Below, piece by piece: positions 47,940 to 56,900 of a stretch of DNA of 64,000 bases (within the stretch, counting starts at the first letter, position 1; the number at the start of each line of letters is the position of its first letter). Made by a program: the position numbers and the translations under genes. The DNA comes from Brumimicrobium mesophilum (GTDB lineage Bacteria > Bacteroidota > Bacteroidia > Flavobacteriales_D > Crocinitomicaceae): positions 62,001-126,000 of the forward strand of contig NZ_PVSS01000005.1 of assembly GCF_003025005.1 (NCBI RefSeq). The letters are read 5' to 3'. Below the pieces are notes generated by a model. The model did not search any database, was not told the DNA's origin, and saw only the letters and a list, made by a program, of their open reading frames with translations.

Positions 47940-48152
47940 TTATGGATAAATCAATCCAAGAACTCCTTTCCAGAAATATGTAGATGGATTTATTCCGAAA
48001 ATAAAATCCATTACAAATATAAGTAAGGAAAATATAACAGATCCAACAACTACCATAATAGTATTGTTCTGTAACTCTGTCCATGTTGGCCAGCTCACTT
48101 TGTGAACTAGCTCATGATATGTATCCTGAAGATATTCTACAATATTTGCCAA
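47940..48152 (-). CDS. secE: Preprotein translocase subunit SecE
   Basis: 70 aa: an amphipathic start with the conserved EYLQDTYHELVHKVSWPTWT, then one membrane helix (TIMVVVGSVIFSLLIFVMDF, about 32-51). It is the essential single-span clamp of SecYEG. The start is TTG (48152), as no ATG is available, and it lies only 15 bases from the 3' end of tRNA-Trp, so the tRNA must be cut from the secE mRNA. Confidence 0.95.
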   Translation of the reverse strand: MANIVEYLQDTYHELVHKVSWPTWTELQNNTIMVVVGSVIFSLLIFVMDFIFGINPSTYFWKGVLGLIYP

Positions 48153-48167
48153 TTTCTTTCAATTTTG

Positions 48168-48240
48168 CACGGGCGGTAGGATTCGAACCCACGACCAATG
48201 GTTTTGGAGACCAGTACTCTACCAACTGAGCTACGCCCGT
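48168..48240 (-). tRNA. tRNA-Trp (anticodon CCA)
   Basis: 73 bases; acceptor ACGGGCG/CGCCCGT, discriminator G, anticodon loop CTCCAAA. CCA end not encoded. Lies between tuf and secE, the usual Bacteroidota and chlamydial-type position. Confidence 0.97.
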
Positions 48241-48244
48241 AGTT

Positions 48245-48270
48245 AAAAAAAGGGAGTCAAAAAACTCCCC
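48245..48270 (-). terminator. Terminator after tuf
   Basis: Minus strand: GGGAGT/ACTCCC stem with a six-base loop followed by seven T's, right before tRNA-Trp. It must be leaky, or a promoter for the tRNA-Trp/secE unit must lie close by; no clear promoter is visible in the few bases between. Confidence 0.75.
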
Positions 48271-48291
48271 TTTTTCAATTATATTTTATGT

Positions 48292-49476
48292 CTATACGAT
48301 CTCAGTCACTTGACCAGCTCCTACAGTTCTACCACCCTCACGGATTGCAAAACGAAGACCTTTGTTCATAGCGATTGGAACGATCAATTCAACATTAATT
48401 GTAACGTTATCACCAGGCATAACCATGTCACGATCTTCTCCTAAAAGAATCTCTCCAGTTACATCCGTTGTACGGAAGTAGAACTGTGGACGGTAACGGT
48501 TATGGAATGGAGTGTGACGTCCACCTTCTTCTTTCTTAAGAACATATATCTCTGCCTTAAATTTAGCGTGTGGTGTTGTAGAACCAGGCTTACAAACAAC
48601 CATACCTCTACGGATCACTGTTTTGTCAATACCTCTTAAAAGAAGTCCAACGTTATCACCAGCTTCACCTCTATCTAAGATCTTACGGAACATCTCTACC
48701 CCTGTAACAACAGATTTAAGTTTCTCATCACCCATACCTAAGATGTCAACCTCTTCTCCAGAGTTAATAACACCAGTTTCGATACGACCAGTTGCAACAG
48801 TACCACGACCAGTGATCGAGAATACATCTTCAACAGGCATCAAGAATGGTTTGTCTACTTCACGAGGAGGTAATTCAATCCATGTATCAACTGCTTCCAT
48901 TAGCTCCATAACGATATCACTCCACTTCTCGTCTCCGTTAAGAGCACCTAAAGCAGAACCTTGAATCACTGGAGAGTTATCACCATCATAATCATAGAAA
49001 GATAAAAGCTCTCTAATTTCAAGTTCAACCAATTCTAATAATTCTTCGTCATCTACCAAATCCACTTTGTTCATGAAAACAACGATTCTTGGAATACCAA
49101 CCTGGCGTCCTAAAAGAATGTGCTCACGTGTTTGAGGCATTGGTCCATCTGTTGCAGCAACAACTAAAATCGCACCATCCATTTGAGCAGCACCAGTTAC
49201 CATGTTCTTAACATAGTCGGCGTGACCTGGACAATCTACGTGTGCGTAGTGACGATTTTCAGTTTCATACTCAATGTGAGATGTATTGATTGTAATACCA
49301 CGTTCCTTCTCCTCAGGAGCGTTATCGATTGAGTCAAAACTACGAGCTTCAGATAAGCCTTTTGCAGACAAAACCGCAGCGATAGCAGCAGTTAAAGTTG
49401 TCTTTCCGTGATCGACGTGACCGATTGTTCCAATGTTCAAGTGTGGTTTGGAACGATTAAATGTTTCCTTAGCCAT
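48292..49476 (-). CDS. tuf: Elongation factor Tu
   Basis: 394 aa GTPase that brings aminoacyl-tRNA to the ribosome. G1 [13 protein letters not shown] (about 19-31), switch I region [15 protein letters not shown]3 [13 protein letters not shown]4 [10 protein letters not shown] and G5 GSAL are all present; domains 2 and 3 follow with [13 protein letters not shown] and the end [15 protein letters not shown]. It is the protein gene of the tRNA4-tuf unit. Confidence 0.99.
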   Translation of the reverse strand: MAKETFNRSKPHLNIGTIGHVDHGKTTLTAAIAAVLSAKGLSEARSFDSIDNAPEEKERGITINTSHIEYETENRHYAHVDCPGHADYVKNMVTGAAQMDGAILVVAATDGPMPQTREHILLGRQVGIPRIVVFMNKVDLVDDEELLELVELEIRELLSFYDYDGDNSPVIQGSALGALNGDEKWSDIVMELMEAVDTWIELPPREVDKPFLMPVEDVFSITGRGTVATGRIETGVINSGEEVDILGMGDEKLKSVVTGVEMFRKILDRGEAGDNVGLLLRGIDKTVIRRGMVVCKPGSTTPHAKFKAEIYVLKKEEGGRHTPFHNRYRPQFYFRTTDVTGEILLGEDRDMVMPGDNVTINVELIVPIAMNKGLRFAIREGGRTVGAGQVTEIV

Positions 49477-49531
49477 TTTTTATTTGTTACTTGTTAATAT
49501 ACTATTTATAAAACTTAATTGCTACATACGG

Positions 49532-49557
49532 AAAAATTCACTCATAATAATGAGTGA
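49532..49557 (-). terminator. Hairpin between tRNA-Thr(GGT) and tuf
   Basis: Perfect 8-bp stem TCACTCAT/ATGAGTGA (49538-49557) with a four-base loop. On the minus strand it is followed by ATTTTT. It could partly stop transcription between the tRNAs and tuf, or act as a processing signal. Confidence 0.5.
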
Positions 49558-49575
49558 CTCTCCATGTGTAATTCG

Positions 49576-49647
49576 AGCCAATGACGAGAATTGAACTCGT
49601 GACCTCTTCCTTACCAAGGAAGCACTCTACCCCTGAGCTACACCGGC
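49576..49647 (-). tRNA. tRNA-Thr (anticodon GGT)
   Basis: 72 bases; acceptor GCCGGTG/CATTGGC with two G-T pairs, anticodon loop TTGGTAA. CCA not encoded. Confidence 0.96.
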
Positions 49648-49672
49648 AGCGAGCCATTAAAAAGTTATATTG

Positions 49673-49745
49673 AGCGGGAGACGAGACTCGAACTCGCGAC
49701 CCTCAGCTTGGAAGGCTGACGCTCTACCAACTGAGCTACTCCCGC
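49673..49745 (-). tRNA. tRNA-Gly (anticodon TCC)
   Basis: 73 bases; acceptor GCGGGAG/CTCCCGC, anticodon loop CTTCCAA. CCA not encoded. Confidence 0.96.
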
Positions 49746-49771
49746 TTAAAATATAAAAGTTAAACTAAGTG

Positions 49772-49853
<82 letters not shown>

Positions 49854-49869
49854 AACTAAAAAGTTTATG

Positions 49870-49943
49870 AGCCGATGGAGGGACTCGAACCCCCGACCTG
49901 CTGATTACAAATCAGCTGCTCTAGCCAGCTGAGCTACATCGGC
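49870..49943 (-). tRNA. tRNA-Thr (anticodon TGT)
   Basis: 74 bases; acceptor GCCGATG/CATCGGC, anticodon loop TTTGTAA, T-arm with TTCGAGT. First gene of the tRNA-tuf transcript. Confidence 0.97.
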
Positions 49944-50010
49944 ACTTTTGTTGGTAAATTATAACCTTTTAAAGAACTCCCTAACATGATATACATCTCG
50001 TTCGGGGTTG

Positions 50011-50040
50011 CAAATGTAGTAAATAAATAAACTCCGACAA
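50011..50040 (-). promoter_or_regulatory. Promoter of the tRNA-tuf operon
   Basis: Minus strand TTG (50038-50040), 19 bases, TACATTTG (50011-50018), an exact TAnnTTTG. Directly upstream (50041-50072) lie A/T blocks repeated about every 12 bases, like an UP element. Confidence 0.8.
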
Positions 50041-50240
50041 GCATTTTTTTAAAATATTTTTAAAATATTTTTGATTCTTTTTTCACCCTCTGTAAAAACC
50101 AACATCTAACACATTGTTTTACAATGGTTTTATTAAAAAGTCAAGACCTAAAAAATTTATAAAAAAAATTCGATTTTTTTTTAAATTTCAAAATAAACTT
50201 AAGGTTAACCCTGCTGATTATAGATTATAATAACGGAAAA

Positions 50241-51119
50241 TCACTCCTCTTTTCCTCCTCTGGGATGAGATTGTTTATAGATTTTTGAAATCTGATCAAA
50301 TGAATTATGCGTGTAAATTTGAGTTGCACTTAAATTTGCATGTCCCAATACCTCCTTTAAGGTTTCTAGTCCCGCCCCATTATTTAACATGTGTGTTGCA
50401 AAAGTATGCCGCAAAACATGCGGACTTCTTTTTGTAAGGCTAGTTACCATAGAAAGATAATAATTCACTTTTCTATAAACAAACTTAGGATATAACTTTT
50501 TCCCTTTATCAGTTATGAATAAATAATTAACATTAGCCTCTACGTAAACCGGAGATCTTAAATAATCCTTTAATTGATTTGATAAATCGGATGTAATAGG
50601 AACAATCCTTTCCTTATTACGTTTACCTAAAACTCTTAAACTGTCATTCTCGAAATTAACCTGTTTCAACTCTATAAGTTCGGAGAGACGGATGCCAGTT
50701 TGATAAAAAACCTCTAATATTAATCGATCTCGCAATCCCGAAAACCCTTCAGGAAACAATTGTTCAATATTATTTAATTCGATTTCCTCTTCCTTAACAA
50801 ATTCAGGAAGTCTTTTCTCTTGCTTTGGGCCCCTAATTTTAGACATAGGGTTGATGTCGATTATTTGATTTTTCAAGGCCCATTTAAAAAACGTCCTTAA
50901 TGAAGACAATTTCCGATTTACTGTCCTGTTAGAATGCTTATTATTAATTAAATCAACTATCCAAGCTCGAATGTTTTGATACGTTAATTCTTTTAAATCA
51001 TCTTTACTTTCAATTTCAGCGAATTCTAAAAATGATTCAATATCTTTTTGATAAGCTATACTGGTATGATCAGATACTCTTTTCTCAGTATTTAAATATG
51101 TAATGAATTGGTCGAGCAT
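50241..51119 (-). CDS. xerC: Tyrosine recombinase XerC/XerD
   Basis: 292 aa from the ATG at 51119 (MLDQFITYLNTEKR); eight upstream in-frame residues overlap the rpsU terminator. N-terminal SAM-like core-binding domain (about 1-85). Catalytic residues: Arg in TGIRLSEL (about 143), HxxR in SPHVLRHTFATH (about 232-235), His in LGHANLSATQIYTH and Tyr in that last motif (about 269). It resolves chromosome dimers at dif. XerC versus XerD cannot be settled. Lies downstream of rpsU. Confidence 0.92.
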   Translation of the reverse strand: MLDQFITYLNTEKRVSDHTSIAYQKDIESFLEFAEIESKDDLKELTYQNIRAWIVDLINNKHSNRTVNRKLSSLRTFFKWALKNQIIDINPMSKIRGPKQEKRLPEFVKEEEIELNNIEQLFPEGFSGLRDRLILEVFYQTGIRLSELIELKQVNFENDSLRVLGKRNKERIVPITSDLSNQLKDYLRSPVYVEANVNYLFITDKGKKLYPKFVYRKVNYYLSMVTSLTKRSPHVLRHTFATHMLNNGAGLETLKEVLGHANLSATQIYTHNSFDQISKIYKQSHPRGGKEE

Positions 51120-51126
51120 ATATAAA

Positions 51127-51155
51127 CAAAAAAAGGAGTCCACAATAGACTCCTT
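51127..51155 (-). terminator. Terminator of rpsU
   Basis: Minus strand: AAGGAGTC/GACTCCTT stem (8 bp, 7-base loop) followed by a T-run. It lies 24 bases past rpsU and just before xerC. Confidence 0.85.
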
Positions 51156-51178
51156 AACGTATTCTTGAAAAGAATATT

Positions 51179-51370
51179 TTATATTTCTTTAGACTGTAAA
51201 CGTTGTTTGTAAGCCGCTTTAATACGAGCTTGACGTCCTAATATTGAAGGTTTAACAAATTCTTTACGTCTACGGATCTCTCTCATACGTCCAGTTTTTT
51301 CAAACTTCTTCTTATATTTCTTGAGAGCTCTTTCTATGTTCTCTCCTTCTTTTACAGGTACTACTAACAT
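51179..51370 (-). CDS. rpsU: 30S ribosomal protein S21
   Basis: 63 aa, very basic. Starts MLVVPVKEGENIERALKKYK, then KFEKTGRMREIRRRKEFVKP; the length and the basic tail (IKAAYKQRLQ) are typical. S21 helps mRNA binding on the 30S subunit; in Bacteroidota it is part of the pocket that hides the anti-Shine-Dalgarno sequence (family knowledge). It has its own promoter and terminator. Confidence 0.97.
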   Translation of the reverse strand: MLVVPVKEGENIERALKKYKKKFEKTGRMREIRRRKEFVKPSILGRQARIKAAYKQRLQSKEI

Positions 51371-51413
51371 ATTCTATATTTAATTTCGTTTTCTAATTCT
51401 ATAAATTGGTTTG

Positions 51414-51443
51414 CAAAGATAATAAGATAAATCTTATGAACAA
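51414..51443 (-). promoter_or_regulatory. Promoter of rpsU
   Basis: Minus strand TTG (51441-51443), 19 bases, TATCTTTG (51414-51421), exact TAnnTTTG. Confidence 0.78.
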
Positions 51444-51446
51444 TAC

Positions 51447-52586
51447 TTATTTCAAAATTTCTCTTGAAATAACTACTTTTTGAATTTCAGATGTTCCTTC
51501 ACCAATAGTCATTAACTTTGCATCACGTAGAAACTTCTCTGCTGGATACTCCTTTGTATAACCATAACCTCCCATAATTTGTACGGCTTCATTCCCACAC
51601 ATAACAGCAGTTTCACTAGCGAAATATTTAGCATAAGCTCCTTCTTCAGTTAACTTTTTACCAGCATTTTTCAATGCAGCAGCGTTGAAAGTCAATAATT
51701 CGGCTGCTTTTACATTTGTAGCCATATCAGCTAACTTAAAGCTAATTCCTTGAAATTGTGCAATTGGTTTACCAAACTGTTCACGTTCTTTAGCATATTT
51801 TACTGATGCTTCATATGCTCCACGAGCGACTCCACAACTTAAGGCAGCGATAGAAATTCGACCACCATCAAGAATTTGCATAGCTTGGACAAAGCCCATA
51901 CCTACTTCACCAATTAAATTAGCATTAGGAACACGAACATTGTCAAAAATTAGCTCTGCAGTTTCACTAGCTCTAACACCTAACTTCCCTTTAATTTGAA
52001 CTGCAGAAAAACCAGGAGTACCTTTCTCAACGATAAACGCTGATATACCTTTACTATCTAACAATTCACCAGTTCTTACTAAAACTACAGAAACATCTCC
52101 TGAAAGCCCATGAGTAATCCAGTTTTTGGCACCATTAATAATCCAATCATCACCATCTTTAACTGCTGTTGTTTTCATTCTCATAGCATCAGAACCTGTA
52201 TTAGGCTCTGTCAACCCCCATGCACCAATGAATTCTCCAGAAGCCAATTTTGGTAAAAATCTTTTCTTTTGTTCTTCAGAACCATGATAATAAATATGTC
52301 CAGTACATAATGAATTATGCGCAGCAACAGAAAGACCAACTCCTCCACAAACTTTACCTAATTCAATAAGTGCAGTTACATATTCATCGTAAGAAAAACC
52401 ACTACCACCATATTCTTCTGGAATGTAAATACCTAAAAGACCTAAATCTCCTAGTTTTTTCATCACATCAACTGGAAAGTGTTCTTTTTCATCCCATTCT
52501 AATAAATTTGGCTTAATTTCCTTTTCAGCAAAGTCTCTTACCATTTGTTGAATCATTATTTGATTCTCGTTAAGATCGAAGTTCAT
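51447..52586 (-). CDS. Acyl-CoA dehydrogenase (short-chain type)
   Basis: 379 aa FAD enzyme of the first step of fatty-acid beta-oxidation. N-terminal helices, then IYIPEEYGGSGFSYDEY, the FAD/substrate motif WGLTEPNTGSDAMRMKTTA (about 125-143), FGKPIAQFQGISFKLADMA (about 270) and the C-terminal IMGGYGYTKEYPAEKFLRDA, then IGEGTSEIQ (about 360-370). The Glu there is where short-chain enzymes have the catalytic base. Donates electrons to ETF. Single gene with a clear -7 element upstream. Confidence 0.95.
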   Translation of the reverse strand: MNFDLNENQIMIQQMVRDFAEKEIKPNLLEWDEKEHFPVDVMKKLGDLGLLGIYIPEEYGGSGFSYDEYVTALIELGKVCGGVGLSVAAHNSLCTGHIYYHGSEEQKKRFLPKLASGEFIGAWGLTEPNTGSDAMRMKTTAVKDGDDWIINGAKNWITHGLSGDVSVVLVRTGELLDSKGISAFIVEKGTPGFSAVQIKGKLGVRASETAELIFDNVRVPNANLIGEVGMGFVQAMQILDGGRISIAALSCGVARGAYEASVKYAKEREQFGKPIAQFQGISFKLADMATNVKAAELLTFNAAALKNAGKKLTEEGAYAKYFASETAVMCGNEAVQIMGGYGYTKEYPAEKFLRDAKLMTIGEGTSEIQKVVISREILK

Positions 52587-52623
52587 TCTATTTTGTATTT
52601 TAAATTATCAAAATTTCAAAAGG

Positions 52624-52631
52624 CAAATATA
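52624..52631 (-). promoter_or_regulatory. -7 element upstream of the acyl-CoA dehydrogenase
   Basis: Minus strand TATATTTG, exact TAnnTTTG, 37 bases before the ATG. No clear -33 element is seen. Confidence 0.5.
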
Positions 52632-52663
52632 GTATATTTTTATTCGTTCGTATAAGAATAAAA

Positions 52664-53593
52664 TTAATCTACCTTCAAGTATGGCGTTAACGCCTTTAAT
52701 TTATCTCTGTCAATATAAGGAGATAAAAGAATTTCATCTACTCTTTTATAAACCCTATAGTTTTCCCTAAAGTACACAATTGATTTTGCAATATCATAAC
52801 TAATCAAAGGATGGTTTCTTAATTGCTGCTCCGACGCTTTGTTGATATCCAGCTTTCTTAATTCATTTAAATTGATTACTAAGAATGGTTTTAAAGAATC
52901 TAACTTTCCTTGTCTCATCCCATAGATTCCCGATAATTGATCATGTGAAACGAATCCTCCATAAGCCTTTCGTAATTGAATTATTTCTTTTGCGTAAAAT
53001 TCACCAATTCCAGGTATACTTTTAAGTTCTTCGGCAGATGCCATATTTAAAGAAATCGGGGAAACAACCTTCGTTTTTTCAACACGGGGTTCAATTTCAT
53101 TTTCTAGTTCTTGACTATTCATTTCTTTATACGAAACCTCAGTGCTATAAAGTTCTTCAATTTCCTCCGGCAAGTCTATTTTAGGTTCCAACAAATCATA
53201 TAATTCTTGATCTACAACATAAAGTTTTTTAAGATCAGTTTTAACCTTCAATATTGCTCCGCTTGATAAATAATTTATAATAGATCCGGCTTGTTTCTCA
53301 GACAATCCAACATTCTTCCATTCCTCAACTGTATAATCATTTGGATCAAACATTGCTTTTGGCTGGGTATATCTACTATACTCTAGACTCTCGACCTTCA
53401 GTTTGTTCTTTTCTGCTTCAAATTTAGCTAATGGACGAATTTGAATTTCATATTCTTGCGGAACATGGATATAATTATAATACAACCTTGGACTTACTGC
53501 GACTATGACGAACGCAATAAGTAAAACGATTATACCTCGACGGGCTCTTTTTGAAAAATGAATCCAGTCACTATCCCAATTCTTTCTAACCAA
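52664..53593 (-). CDS. Membrane-anchored helix-hairpin-helix protein (ComEA-like)
   Basis: 309 aa with a TTG start (53593), 5 bases after the symporter gene. One membrane helix at about 20-40 (RRGIIVLLIAFVIVAV), then three helix-hairpin-helix units: FDPNDYTVEEWKNVGLSEKQ (about 80), LNMASAEELKSIPGIGEFYA (about 180) and DINKASEQQLRNHPLISYDI (about 245). HhH units bind DNA backbone non-specifically; extracytoplasmic ComEA-like proteins pull in DNA during transformation. That role is plausible but unproven here. Confidence 0.85.
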   Translation of the reverse strand: MVRKNWDSDWIHFSKRARRGIIVLLIAFVIVAVSPRLYYNYIHVPQEYEIQIRPLAKFEAEKNKLKVESLEYSRYTQPKAMFDPNDYTVEEWKNVGLSEKQAGSIINYLSSGAILKVKTDLKKLYVVDQELYDLLEPKIDLPEEIEELYSTEVSYKEMNSQELENEIEPRVEKTKVVSPISLNMASAEELKSIPGIGEFYAKEIIQLRKAYGGFVSHDQLSGIYGMRQGKLDSLKPFLVINLNELRKLDINKASEQQLRNHPLISYDIAKSIVYFRENYRVYKRVDEILLSPYIDRDKLKALTPYLKVD

Positions 53594-53598
53594 TATAT

Positions 53599-55674
53599 TT
53601 ATTTAAATCTTTTAATTGCACCTGATTTTATACGAGAAAAATAATCTTTTAAATCTGCTTTTACTTCTCCTGACATTATCAGAAGTCCTAGAATATTTGG
53701 AAAAGCCATACCTAAAATCATAAGATCTGAAAAATCAATTACGGCTCCAAGTCCTACAGAAGCTCCAATAACAATAAACACAAGGAATATAAATTTATAG
53801 ATTAAATCTGACATTTTAGATTGTCCAAAAACAAAAGTCCAAGCCTTTAAGCCGTAATAAGACCAAGAAATCATTGTAGAGAATGCAAATAATACTACTG
53901 CGAATGAAAGAACATACAATGACCAATCACCTAATGAAGATGAAAGTGCCGCAGATGTTAGCGCAGCTCCTTCTAATCCTTCGGGATCTTGTGCATACCC
54001 CGTAAATATAATTACTAAAGCAGTCATCGTACATACAACTACAGTATCAATAAACGGCTCTAAAATAGCAACGATTCCTTCACTAACAGGCTCATCAGTC
54101 TTGGCAGCAGCGTGAGCAATTGGTGCAGAACCTACTCCTGCTTCATTCGAGAATGCAGCACGTTGGAACCCTAAAATCAGTACTCCAATAAATCCACCAT
54201 ACATTGCATCCGGATTAAAAGCACCAGTAATGATTGTACTGAAACCATGCCCTAAATTATCGTAATTAAAACCAATAATTACCAAAGCCGAAATGACATA
54301 AATTCCAACCATCGTTGGTACAATTTTATCTGTAACACTGGCAATTTTCTTAATTCCACCAACAATTACTATTCCTACGAGAATTGCCATTCCAATTCCG
54401 AAATACAAACCATAAGAGGAGAATCCTTCCCATCCAGGGATTTCTGAGAGTTGGTTAAACGCTTGATTAACTTGGAACATGTTTCCACCTCCAAGTGAAC
54501 CACCAACACAAAGAATGGCAAAAAGTATAGCTAAAACCTTTCCTAATTGTTTGAAACCCGGTCCACGTTTCGCCAATCCACGACTTAAATAGTACATTGG
54601 ACCACCAGAAACTTCACCATCCTCTTTTAAGATACGGTATTTTACACCAAGGGTACATTCAACAAATTTTGAAGCCATCCCTACTAAACCAGCAAGAATC
54701 ATCCAGAAAGTTGCTCCCGGTCCTCCCATACTAATTGCAATTGCGACCCCTGCAATATTACCCAATCCAACTGTTGCTGAAAGTGCAGTAACTAGGGCTT
54801 GAAAATGAGTTACTTCCCCAGCTTCCTTAGACGGATTATCATATCTACCTTTAACTAAATCAATTGCGTGCCTAATACCTTTAAACTGGATGAACCCCAT
54901 CTTAAATGTAAAGAAAAACGCACCCGCCACAAGCCAAAGTACAATTAATGGAATTCCTTGTGATTTATTAGTAAGATTTTTGAAGTAAAAGGGTTGCGGT
55001 GAAGAATAATCAATTTTCCCTAAAATCTTTTCTGATAAGTTACCACGCTTGTTGATGAACGATACCTCATCACCAGCTACTACTTTCTTTCCTTTGTGTT
55101 CACCATGCATCAGAGTTCCATCACCCATTGCATAAAACGGAAATTCATTATCACCTTCCTTAAGAATTGCTATTATTTCTAGATGTTTAACCTCTTCACC
55201 ATCTTTCTTCACCCATTCTTTCAGCACATACTTAGGTGATGCTGTTGATAAAGCAAATGGAGCTTTCAAAACAAACTCCTTAACCTTCACAGTGTCAGAC
55301 CAAACATTTGCAAATAATATATCTTGTAATAAAGACACTGCTGGTTTCATTCCATTGTTTACATGTTCAGAAAAGCTATTTGGTTTAACGTATCCCGTTA
55401 CTTTTACAGTATCTAAATTCGCGTCGATTACAGTAACTTTTATTGAATCTCCTTCAGACCAACCGTTAAATTTCTTATTGTAAATCGATATATCCTCATT
55501 ATTCCACACATATTTATAAGGCTTTTTCCCTCCTTTGACGTCTATTTGTACTGAAACATCGTCAATTGCTTGCGATTTATCTTTGGTTGATAAGTTTGCT
55601 GATAAAGGAACATCTTGTCCAAATGCAAAACTTGTAAGCAGAAATAGGGTAGCCAAAACCTTAGCTAATCTCAT
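53599..55674 (-). CDS. Alanine/glycine:cation symporter (AGCS) with N-terminal lipoyl-like extension
   Basis: 691 aa, about 200 more than usual. The C-terminal about 450 residues are an AGCS carrier with about eleven membrane segments and the signatures [20 protein letters not shown] (about 290), [16 protein letters not shown] and [20 protein letters not shown] (about 510). The N-terminal about 230 residues start with a signal peptide and hold a small beta domain, then a lipoyl/biotinyl-like fold ([40 protein letters not shown]) that lacks a modified Lys. Takes up Ala/Gly with Na+ or H+. Confidence 0.92.
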   Translation of the reverse strand: MRLAKVLATLFLLTSFAFGQDVPLSANLSTKDKSQAIDDVSVQIDVKGGKKPYKYVWNNEDISIYNKKFNGWSEGDSIKVTVIDANLDTVKVTGYVKPNSFSEHVNNGMKPAVSLLQDILFANVWSDTVKVKEFVLKAPFALSTASPKYVLKEWVKKDGEEVKHLEIIAILKEGDNEFPFYAMGDGTLMHGEHKGKKVVAGDEVSFINKRGNLSEKILGKIDYSSPQPFYFKNLTNKSQGIPLIVLWLVAGAFFFTFKMGFIQFKGIRHAIDLVKGRYDNPSKEAGEVTHFQALVTALSATVGLGNIAGVAIAISMGGPGATFWMILAGLVGMASKFVECTLGVKYRILKEDGEVSGGPMYYLSRGLAKRGPGFKQLGKVLAILFAILCVGGSLGGGNMFQVNQAFNQLSEIPGWEGFSSYGLYFGIGMAILVGIVIVGGIKKIASVTDKIVPTMVGIYVISALVIIGFNYDNLGHGFSTIITGAFNPDAMYGGFIGVLILGFQRAAFSNEAGVGSAPIAHAAAKTDEPVSEGIVAILEPFIDTVVVCTMTALVIIFTGYAQDPEGLEGAALTSAALSSSLGDWSLYVLSFAVVLFAFSTMISWSYYGLKAWTFVFGQSKMSDLIYKFIFLVFIVIGASVGLGAVIDFSDLMILGMAFPNILGLLIMSGEVKADLKDYFSRIKSGAIKRFK

Positions 55675-55758
55675 AAATATTATTTTTTGTGTTCAATTTA
55701 ATAACCTTATTACTCTTGTAGATGAGCAGGTCGGATTTGCTAATTTATAAATATTATT

Positions 55759-56667
55759 TTAATTGTTAACGTCTATTAACGATAAGCTTTCTATAAAATC
55801 CGTTGACTTATAGGCCAATTCCGATTCTGCTTTGCCAATATCCAGACCAGATGAAAGCGGACGTTTAGCTTTTTGGTTCAATTTTTCAGATGTAATAGAA
55901 TTCACTTTTTCAGTGCTAACATTGAGGTATTTAGCAACTAATTTAATGTATTCATTCATTGAGAGAAGCTCCTTACCTGCAATATTATACACGCCAAACT
56001 CACTTAATTCAATAACTTTAGCACAAGCTTGAACAAGGTCTTCTACATAAGTTGGTGTTCTGAATTGATCATTGACGATGTTCAATTCCTTACCTAACCT
56101 CAACTCTGCCAAGGCCCAACTAAAAATATTCCCTTTATTTAACGCTTCACCCACACCATAAAGCAAGGAGGTTCTCAAAATCGTAAAATTATGGTAACCG
56201 CTTTCGAAGAGCAATTCTTCGGCATTCCATTTAGATAATCCATAATTACTTATTGGATTTGCAGTGTCTTCTTCGGTGTAAAGTTTCTTTTTACCGTCAA
56301 AAATAAAATCCGTAGAAATTTGAATTAAATGAGTATCAGAACAATCAATTTCTTCTATAATATTTGCTACTCCCCTTGTATTAATATTAAAACATTCTGT
56401 TTCGAAATCTTCACAAGCATCAACATTTGTCATTGCTGCCGCATTAATTATATGAGTAGGCTTGAAGTTATTAATAACCTCTCCCACTTGAACCATATTT
56501 GTAATGTCCAAAATTTCGAAATTCGTTTTGGGAAGAAACGACAGCTTATTATCGGATTTAGCTGTAGCTAGAAATTGAATATTGTTTTTCTGAAAATAGC
56601 TAACTAATTTTTGCCCTAGCAAACCGTTACTACCTGTAATTAAAACCTTTGTGCTTGATTCGCTCAT
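55759..56667 (-). CDS. SDR-family NAD(P)-dependent reductase, RmlD-like
   Basis: 302 aa from the ATG at 56667, which overlaps the PspC gene stop as ATGA; the TTG nine bases upstream is not needed. The Rossmann loop VLITGSNGLLGQKLVSYF is at about 8-25, and ISTDFIFDGKKKLYTEED, then NYGLSKWNAEELL holds the YxxxK pair (about 140-144). This is the extended-SDR pattern of dTDP-4-dehydrorhamnose reductases. No other rml genes are near, so the actual substrate is open. Last gene of the DUF2851-PspC-RmlD operon. Confidence 0.85.
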   Translation of the reverse strand: MSESSTKVLITGSNGLLGQKLVSYFQKNNIQFLATAKSDNKLSFLPKTNFEILDITNMVQVGEVINNFKPTHIINAAAMTNVDACEDFETECFNINTRGVANIIEEIDCSDTHLIQISTDFIFDGKKKLYTEEDTANPISNYGLSKWNAEELLFESGYHNFTILRTSLLYGVGEALNKGNIFSWALAELRLGKELNIVNDQFRTPTYVEDLVQACAKVIELSEFGVYNIAGKELLSMNEYIKLVAKYLNVSTEKVNSITSEKLNQKAKRPLSSGLDIGKAESELAYKSTDFIESLSLIDVNN

Positions 56668-56900
56668 AATTCCCAAATTGACTTTCGTTTTTTTCGCAGT
56701 TTAAAAATGTGTTTATTCTCCAATACCCAACCCATTGCTAAGTACATGATCAAAGGTGACCCCAATGCTAAAAATGAACTATAGATAAAAAATAGGCGAA
56801 CTTTAGTTGTTCTCACACCTAATTTCTTCGCCCACCATTCACTGACGCCGAAAGATCGCATCTCAAAAAAGAAAACAATTTTCTGAATAAACTTACGCAT
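56664..56900 (-). CDS. PspC-domain membrane protein
   Basis: 78 aa. The PspC core FGVSEWWAKKLGVRTTKVRL is followed by a membrane stretch (LFFIYSSFLALGSPLIMYLA, about 37-56) and MGWVLENKHIF. PspC proteins take part in envelope-stress control (phage-shock), but only the domain is present here. It overlaps both neighbours (1 base with DUF2851, 4 bases with the RmlD-like gene), so the three are co-translated. Confidence 0.85.
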   Translation of the reverse strand: MRKFIQKIVFFFEMRSFGVSEWWAKKLGVRTTKVRLFFIYSSFLALGSPLIMYLAMGWVLENKHIFKLRKKRKSIWEL

